A DNA stretch of 64,000 nt from CBDCWA01 sp965223255. GTDB taxonomy: Bacteria; Pseudomonadota; Alphaproteobacteria; Rhizobiales; Hyphomicrobiaceae. Location: contig CBDCWA010000004.1 in NCBI GenBank assembly GCA_965223255.1, positions 248,001-312,000 of the forward strand, written 5' to 3'. The notes beneath the pieces are model-generated. The model had not been told where the DNA came from. It saw only the letters and a program-made list of their open reading frames with translations, and searched no databases. Below, piece by piece: positions 60,346-64,000 of the stretch. Both the position numbers and the translations under genes were made by a program. The first letter of the stretch is position 1. Each line of letters begins with the position of its first letter.

Positions 60346-62424
60346 TTACCGGTTTGAAATGTGGCCCTGCTCCAACAACGGCGTAATGCGCCGAACAGCC
60401 ACGCGTCTATTTCGCGGCTCATCGCCCTCCACGGGCACTTTAAGGAATTGCTCACCGAAACCCTGAGTGACCAAGTTTTCGGCTGGAACCCCGAACACTT
60501 GTGTCAGCGCGATCGCCACGGCCTCCGCCCGCCTATCGGACAGTGATATATTATCCTCTTCGGTTCCGACAGTGTCCGTGTAGCCCTCGATCAAAAACAC
60601 CTCATCCGACCGTCTATCGATAATTTCAAATAACACATCAGCCAGGCGCTGCAATTTTGGGTACTGGTCCTTCCGGATTTCCCAGGCGCCGGACTCAAAG
60701 TGCAATGAGCCGAGATCGACCCGGCGCATCCGCAGTCGCAGCGACGGGCTGGCTAAGATTTCAACCAGACTATAGCGGCGCGGCAGTACCTCCAACGGCG
60801 GCGCCAAAAACGTGTTGTAGAGATCGTCATGATTGGCATGATCGTAATCGATAATACGGTCGCGTGCCGGCACACGCGTTGCCAACGGAGCAAGCGCGAT
60901 AATTGCCGCCGTCGCTCCAAGCGCAATACCAAGGCCCCGGCGATAAAAGCGCCTGTTATCGATAATCACGTAGTCGCGGCCACTGCGCCCGCGCCGATAG
61001 CGCCGGATCAATCGGCCATTGCGATCGAACTCCGAATAGATCGTCCACTGGCCGCGCCGGATTGATGTGACACTGCCGCCGTTGGGACGGACGCGACGTT
61101 TATAGCCCCGCCTCCTGTCGCGCGACAGCCGACGAAACCGTCGCGAATCATCGCGATAAATGAACAATTTGCGCCCACGCCTGACGATCATCCGATCATC
61201 GGGTTCACGCAGGATACGCCGTTTATCCCGCGTCTCCACGCGGCGGCGTTGGCGCCGGATTTCTCGCATCGAGCGAAAACGTTGCCGTGCCCGACGCCGA
61301 TCACGCCGCCTGGCATCACCGTCGTCCGCACGTCGGCGACGATCTCTCGTTAACGCATCTGGCGGCTGGCCGGCCCGCGGTGGCGGGACAGCGTTTGGAA
61401 TTGCCTTGCGCAATCTCTGATCTTGCCGGCGCTTTTGCTCGACGCCGGGGGGCTTGCGACCCTGACCCGCTCGCGTCTTTTTGCGATCTTCCCTGCGCTG
61501 GCGCCGTTCTTCGGCCGTAAGGCGACCGCGACCATCTATCGTCCGCCGATCCGGCCGCACCACCTGTGGTTTTGCAGGTTGCGGACGCGTCGCGCGGCGG
61601 CGCTTTGGCTCGGCGCTGGCAGGCTTGCGATCCTGAACCGCTCGCTTCTTTTTACGATCTTCCCTGCGCTTGCGCCGTTCTTCGGCCGTAAGGCGACCGC
61701 GACCATCTATCGTCCGCCGATCCGGCCGCACCACCTGCGGTTTTGCCGGTTGTGGACGAATCGCGCGGCGGCGCTTTGGCTCGGCGCTGGCGGGCTTGCG
61801 ATCCTGACCCGCTCGCGTCTTTTTCCGATCCTCCCTGCGCTGGCGCCGTTCTTCACCCGAAAGGCGCCCGCGACCATCGATCGTACGCCGATCCGGTCGC
61901 ACCACCTGTGGTTTTGCAGGTTGCGGACGCGTCGCGCGCCGGCGCTTTTGCCTGTCTTCCCTTTGCCGCCTGATTTCCTGGCCACGACGCTGTCGCTCAC
62001 GAAGCGCCCGCTCGCGGGCCCGGCGAACGCGTGGTTCGATACGCTTGGGTCGAGGACTTACCGTGCGCTGGCGCGGCCGAACATTTTGCGGTCCACGCAC
62101 AGGTGGCTTGGCTCTGGGCGGCTGGCGTACCGTGCGTCGTCGCTGGATCTCTCGCTGTTGGCGGCGTTGCGTTCGGGGAGACGGCGCAACCTGTTTTTGC
62201 TGACGTGAGCGCTGTCTGCGGTTTTGACGGCGCCGCTTGCGCTCTTCGCGCGTCTTGCGCCTGCGCGACTTAGCATTGGGGTCGTTGCCGCCGGTCTGGC
62301 GTTGTGCAAGTTGAATTTGCTGACTGTCGTCACGCGCCGATTGCGCGTCTAGATCGGCGTTGGACACCACCAAACCGGCGCTGCCCACGACCAATGCCAT
62401 TACAAGGCGCTGTAAAAAACTCAT
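60346..62424 (-). CDS. Extremely arginine-rich OmpA-family protein with three 57-residue repeats
   Basis: The 692-residue protein has four parts. There is a signal peptide (residues 1-28), then a ~400-residue Arg/Lys/Gln/Pro-rich region containing three tandem 57-residue repeats (161-331). A transmembrane-like segment follows (GIALGATAAIIALAPLA, about 505-521), then a C-terminal OmpA-like domain (about 565-680: LHFESGAWEIRKDQYPKLQRLADVL, EGYTDTVGTEEDNISLSDRRAEAV, GFGEQFLKV). The OmpA part would bind peptidoglycan; the basic part, if exported, would meet LPS, acidic polymers or nucleic acid. ATG 62424 with GAGG close upstream. It is inserted between eno and ftsB. Sure of coding and OmpA domain; role unknown. 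Confidence 0.82.
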   Translation of the reverse strand: MSFLQRLVMALVVGSAGLVVSNADLDAQSARDDSQQIQLAQRQTGGNDPNAKSRRRKTREERKRRRQNRRQRSRQQKQVAPSPRTQRRQQREIQRRRTVRQPPRAKPPVRGPQNVRPRQRTVSPRPKRIEPRVRRARERALRERQRRGQEIRRQREDRQKRRRATRPQPAKPQVVRPDRRTIDGRGRLSGEERRQRREDRKKTRAGQDRKPASAEPKRRRAIRPQPAKPQVVRPDRRTIDGRGRLTAEERRKRREDRKKKRAVQDRKPASAEPKRRRATRPQPAKPQVVRPDRRTIDGRGRLTAEERRQRREDRKKTRAGQGRKPPGVEQKRRQDQRLRKAIPNAVPPPRAGQPPDALTRDRRRRADDGDARRRDRRRARQRFRSMREIRRQRRRVETRDKRRILREPDDRMIVRRGRKLFIYRDDSRRFRRLSRDRRRGYKRRVRPNGGSVTSIRRGQWTIYSEFDRNGRLIRRYRRGRSGRDYVIIDNRRFYRRGLGIALGATAAIIALAPLATRVPARDRIIDYDHANHDDLYNTFLAPPLEVLPRRYSLVEILASPSLRLRMRRVDLGSLHFESGAWEIRKDQYPKLQRLADVLFEIIDRRSDEVFLIEGYTDTVGTEEDNISLSDRRAEAVAIALTQVFGVPAENLVTQGFGEQFLKVPVEGDEPRNRRVAVRRITPLLEQGHISNR
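61432..61944 (-). repeat. Three tandem 171-base repeats inside the Arg-rich OmpA gene
   Basis: Units lie at 61774-61944, 61603-61773 and 61432-61602, each encoding 57 residues. The shared core is PQPAKPQVVRPDRRTIDGRG, followed by RL(S/T)xEERRxRREDRKK. Units differ by few residues, with the last diverging at its end (GRKPPGVEQK), so the array is recent and in frame. Confidence 0.9.
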
Positions 62425-62551
62425 ACCTCAGAGTGCCCTTTTTGGCGCTACCCTGTTCCAATTGCTGACAAAAGGGGGCCGTTTGATGACGAGGGCTATC
62501 GCCTGACCCTGAAACAGTAATAACAACAGCAATCGAAAGCCGGCAAAAACC

Positions 62552-63826
62552 CTATTTTAGAACACCCCGGCCGCCATAGCGCGCCATCGTATCGAGTTCT
62601 TCTTCGATCCGGATCAATTGATTGTACTTTGCCAAGCGGTCCGATCGGCACAACGATCCGGTTTTGATCTGGCCAGCATTTGTTGCAACTGCGAGATCGG
62701 CGATGGTTGCATCCTCTGTCTCACCTGAGCGATGCGAAATCACGGCCGTATAACCGGCCCTATGTGCCATATCAATGGCATCCAAGGTTTCCGTCAACGT
62801 ACCGATTTGGTTGACTTTTACCAGGATCGAATTGGCAACACCGTCGTCGATGCCTTTGGCCAGGCGCACCGTATTGGTGACAAACAAGTCATCACCGACC
62901 AATTGACAGCGCCCGCCGATTTCCGAGGTTAGATGCTTCCAGCCGTCCCAGTCATCCTCGGCCATCCCATCTTCAATGGAGACAATAGGAAACCGGGTGA
63001 TCAAATCCGATAAATACTTTGCCATCCCTGCCTGATCGAGCGTTCGACCTTCACCGGCCAAGACATAGGCACCATCCTTAAAATACTCGCTCGATGCACA
63101 ATCGAGCGCCAGCACCACATCCTCGCCCGGTTTGTAACCGGCCGCCTCAATCGACATCATGATGAAACTGAGTGCATCCTCAGCGCTCTTCAGGTTTGGT
63201 GCAAATCCGCCCTCATCGCCTACGTTGGTGTTGTGTCCGGCATCCTGCAACTTCCGCTTAAGCGTATGGAAGATCTCTGCGCCCACCCGGATCGCATCGG
63301 CGCAGGTCTCCGCTGACACCGGCATGACCATGAATTCCTGGATATCAATGGGGTTATCGGCATGCGCGCCGCCGTTGACGATATTCATCATTGGCACCGG
63401 CAAGAGATGCGCACCAGCGCCGCCGATATAGCGATAGAGCGGCAGATTGCTGGCCTGGGCCGCAGCCTTTGCCGTCGCCAGCGAGACCCCGAGAATGGCA
63501 TTTGCGCCGACCCGGCCCTTATTGCCACTGCCATCAACAAGGATAAGCTCGGCATCAATCCGGCGCTGGTCTTCAGCATCAAGCCCGGTCATTGCCTCGT
63601 AGATTTCACCATTCACCGCGTCGACGGCCTGCTGCACGCCTTTTCCGAGATAGCGCCGTTCATCGCCGTCCCTCAGCTCCACGGCCTCGTGCGCACCTGT
63701 TGACGCGCCCGATGGCACAGCAGCCCGGCCTCGACTGCCGTCCTCCAAAAAAACATCGACTTCAACAGTCGGATTACCGCGGCTATCAAGGATCTCGCGG
63801 CCGATAATGTCGGAAATTGCGGTCAT
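62552..63826 (-). CDS. eno: Enolase
   Basis: The 424-residue enolase interconverts 2-phosphoglycerate and phosphoenolpyruvate. It has the N-terminal GREILDSRGNPTVEVDVFLEDG, GASTGAHEAVELRDGD, the metal ligands in ALDCASSEY, SIEDGMAEDDWDGW and LVGDDLFVTN, and the catalytic lysine in ILVKVNQIGTLTETL with SHRSGETED. ATG 63826 gives the standard length; the frame is open 56 codons further upstream but those residues are not enolase. The arginine-rich OmpA gene lies 127 bases downstream. Confidence 0.97.
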   Translation of the reverse strand: MTAISDIIGREILDSRGNPTVEVDVFLEDGSRGRAAVPSGASTGAHEAVELRDGDERRYLGKGVQQAVDAVNGEIYEAMTGLDAEDQRRIDAELILVDGSGNKGRVGANAILGVSLATAKAAAQASNLPLYRYIGGAGAHLLPVPMMNIVNGGAHADNPIDIQEFMVMPVSAETCADAIRVGAEIFHTLKRKLQDAGHNTNVGDEGGFAPNLKSAEDALSFIMMSIEAAGYKPGEDVVLALDCASSEYFKDGAYVLAGEGRTLDQAGMAKYLSDLITRFPIVSIEDGMAEDDWDGWKHLTSEIGGRCQLVGDDLFVTNTVRLAKGIDDGVANSILVKVNQIGTLTETLDAIDMAHRAGYTAVISHRSGETEDATIADLAVATNAGQIKTGSLCRSDRLAKYNQLIRIEEELDTMARYGGRGVLK

Positions 63827-64000
63827 GATCGTCTTCCCGTGTTTGCATTGTGTTTGTATTGTTGCAGGCGTTTTAACCGCTTGGCTGCCTGACGCAAGAC
63901 CCCACAGCCAACACCGACCGGCCTTTGGTTGCATGTCGGAATAATAACATCCGTCAGGGCCCGGCCGACCGGCGAGTGATTTGTTCAACGTCATGGATCG

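Noticed and set aside
61423..62208. 261-codon plus-strand frame with repeats
   Set aside because: Antisense shadow of the arginine-rich repeats; the minus-strand gene has a signal peptide and an OmpA domain.
63827..63994. 56-codon upstream extension of enolase
   Set aside because: Family length and ribosome binding site support ATG 63826.
1..64000. CRISPR array, integron, prophage or transposon
   Set aside because: No spaced direct repeats, integrase, transposase or attachment duplication found when reading both strands.

Overview
The window reads as a chromosomal segment of an alphaproteobacterium, most likely of the Hyphomicrobiales (Rhizobiales) or a close relative. The signs are the gene order eno...ftsB-pdhA-pdhB-pdhC...lpd...lipA-ratA, an E1-beta subunit of pyruvate dehydrogenase carrying its own lipoyl domain, the order rlpA-dacA-tmk-holB-metG-tatD-MBL hydrolase, and a very long coiled-coil protein at the left edge of the type seen in that order. 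Placement is by gene content only. No phage, integrase, transposase or CRISPR array was seen.

Left part (1-20 kb): the end of a giant coiled-coil protein, an enolase-superfamily epimerase, an MFS transporter and a FadL-type porin are followed by a long minus-strand block. In transcription order this block holds trhO, kdsA, a Kef-type antiporter, a PfkB kinase, tkt-pgk-gph, ccdA and thiD. It covers central carbon metabolism, Kdo (LPS) synthesis, thiol redox transfer and thiamine salvage. An NTF2-like/GNAT pair, a SIMPL protein and a PcaD-like hydrolase follow.

Middle part (18.5-36 kb): an accessory-looking zone. It contains a cluster of very small membrane proteins (including a 36-residue one with a TTG start and a strong ribosome binding site), a zinc-ribbon coiled-coil protein, a CAU-anticodon tRNA, an ELM1-family protein, an orphan TctC-type binding protein and a double-cupin protein. 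Next come a histone-H1-like/Tudor protein and a translationally coupled three-gene metalloenzyme operon of the nitrile hydratase superfamily (28030-29362). The beta subunit of that operon is split in two, as in thiocyanate hydrolase, and its metal-binding subunit has a His-rich tail. A Cas4-like/RNase-H-like fusion nuclease and a TauE exporter follow, then an alpha-hydroxy-acid oxidase, a molybdopterin oxidoreductase and a RidA protein. This is the part most likely to hold something undescribed.

Right part (37-64 kb): a dedicated ketosynthase/acyl-carrier-protein pair faces an acyl-CoA ligase. A TAXI-like binding protein and an SDR enzyme follow, then the conserved minus-strand block rlpA-dacA-tmk-holB-metG-tatD-phnP-like. 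Next is the pyruvate dehydrogenase/lipoate block from eno to ratA. That block is interrupted by lineage-specific material: an extremely arginine-rich OmpA protein with three 57-residue repeats, a 21-bp perfect inverted repeat between pdhB and pdhC, two paralogous small lipoproteins between pdhC and lpd, and two GlsB/YeaQ membrane proteins between lpd and lipA.

Starts were chosen by ribosome binding site, family length and overlap with the upstream gene; where a different start is possible this is stated. Functions rest on motif recognition by eye, without a database search.
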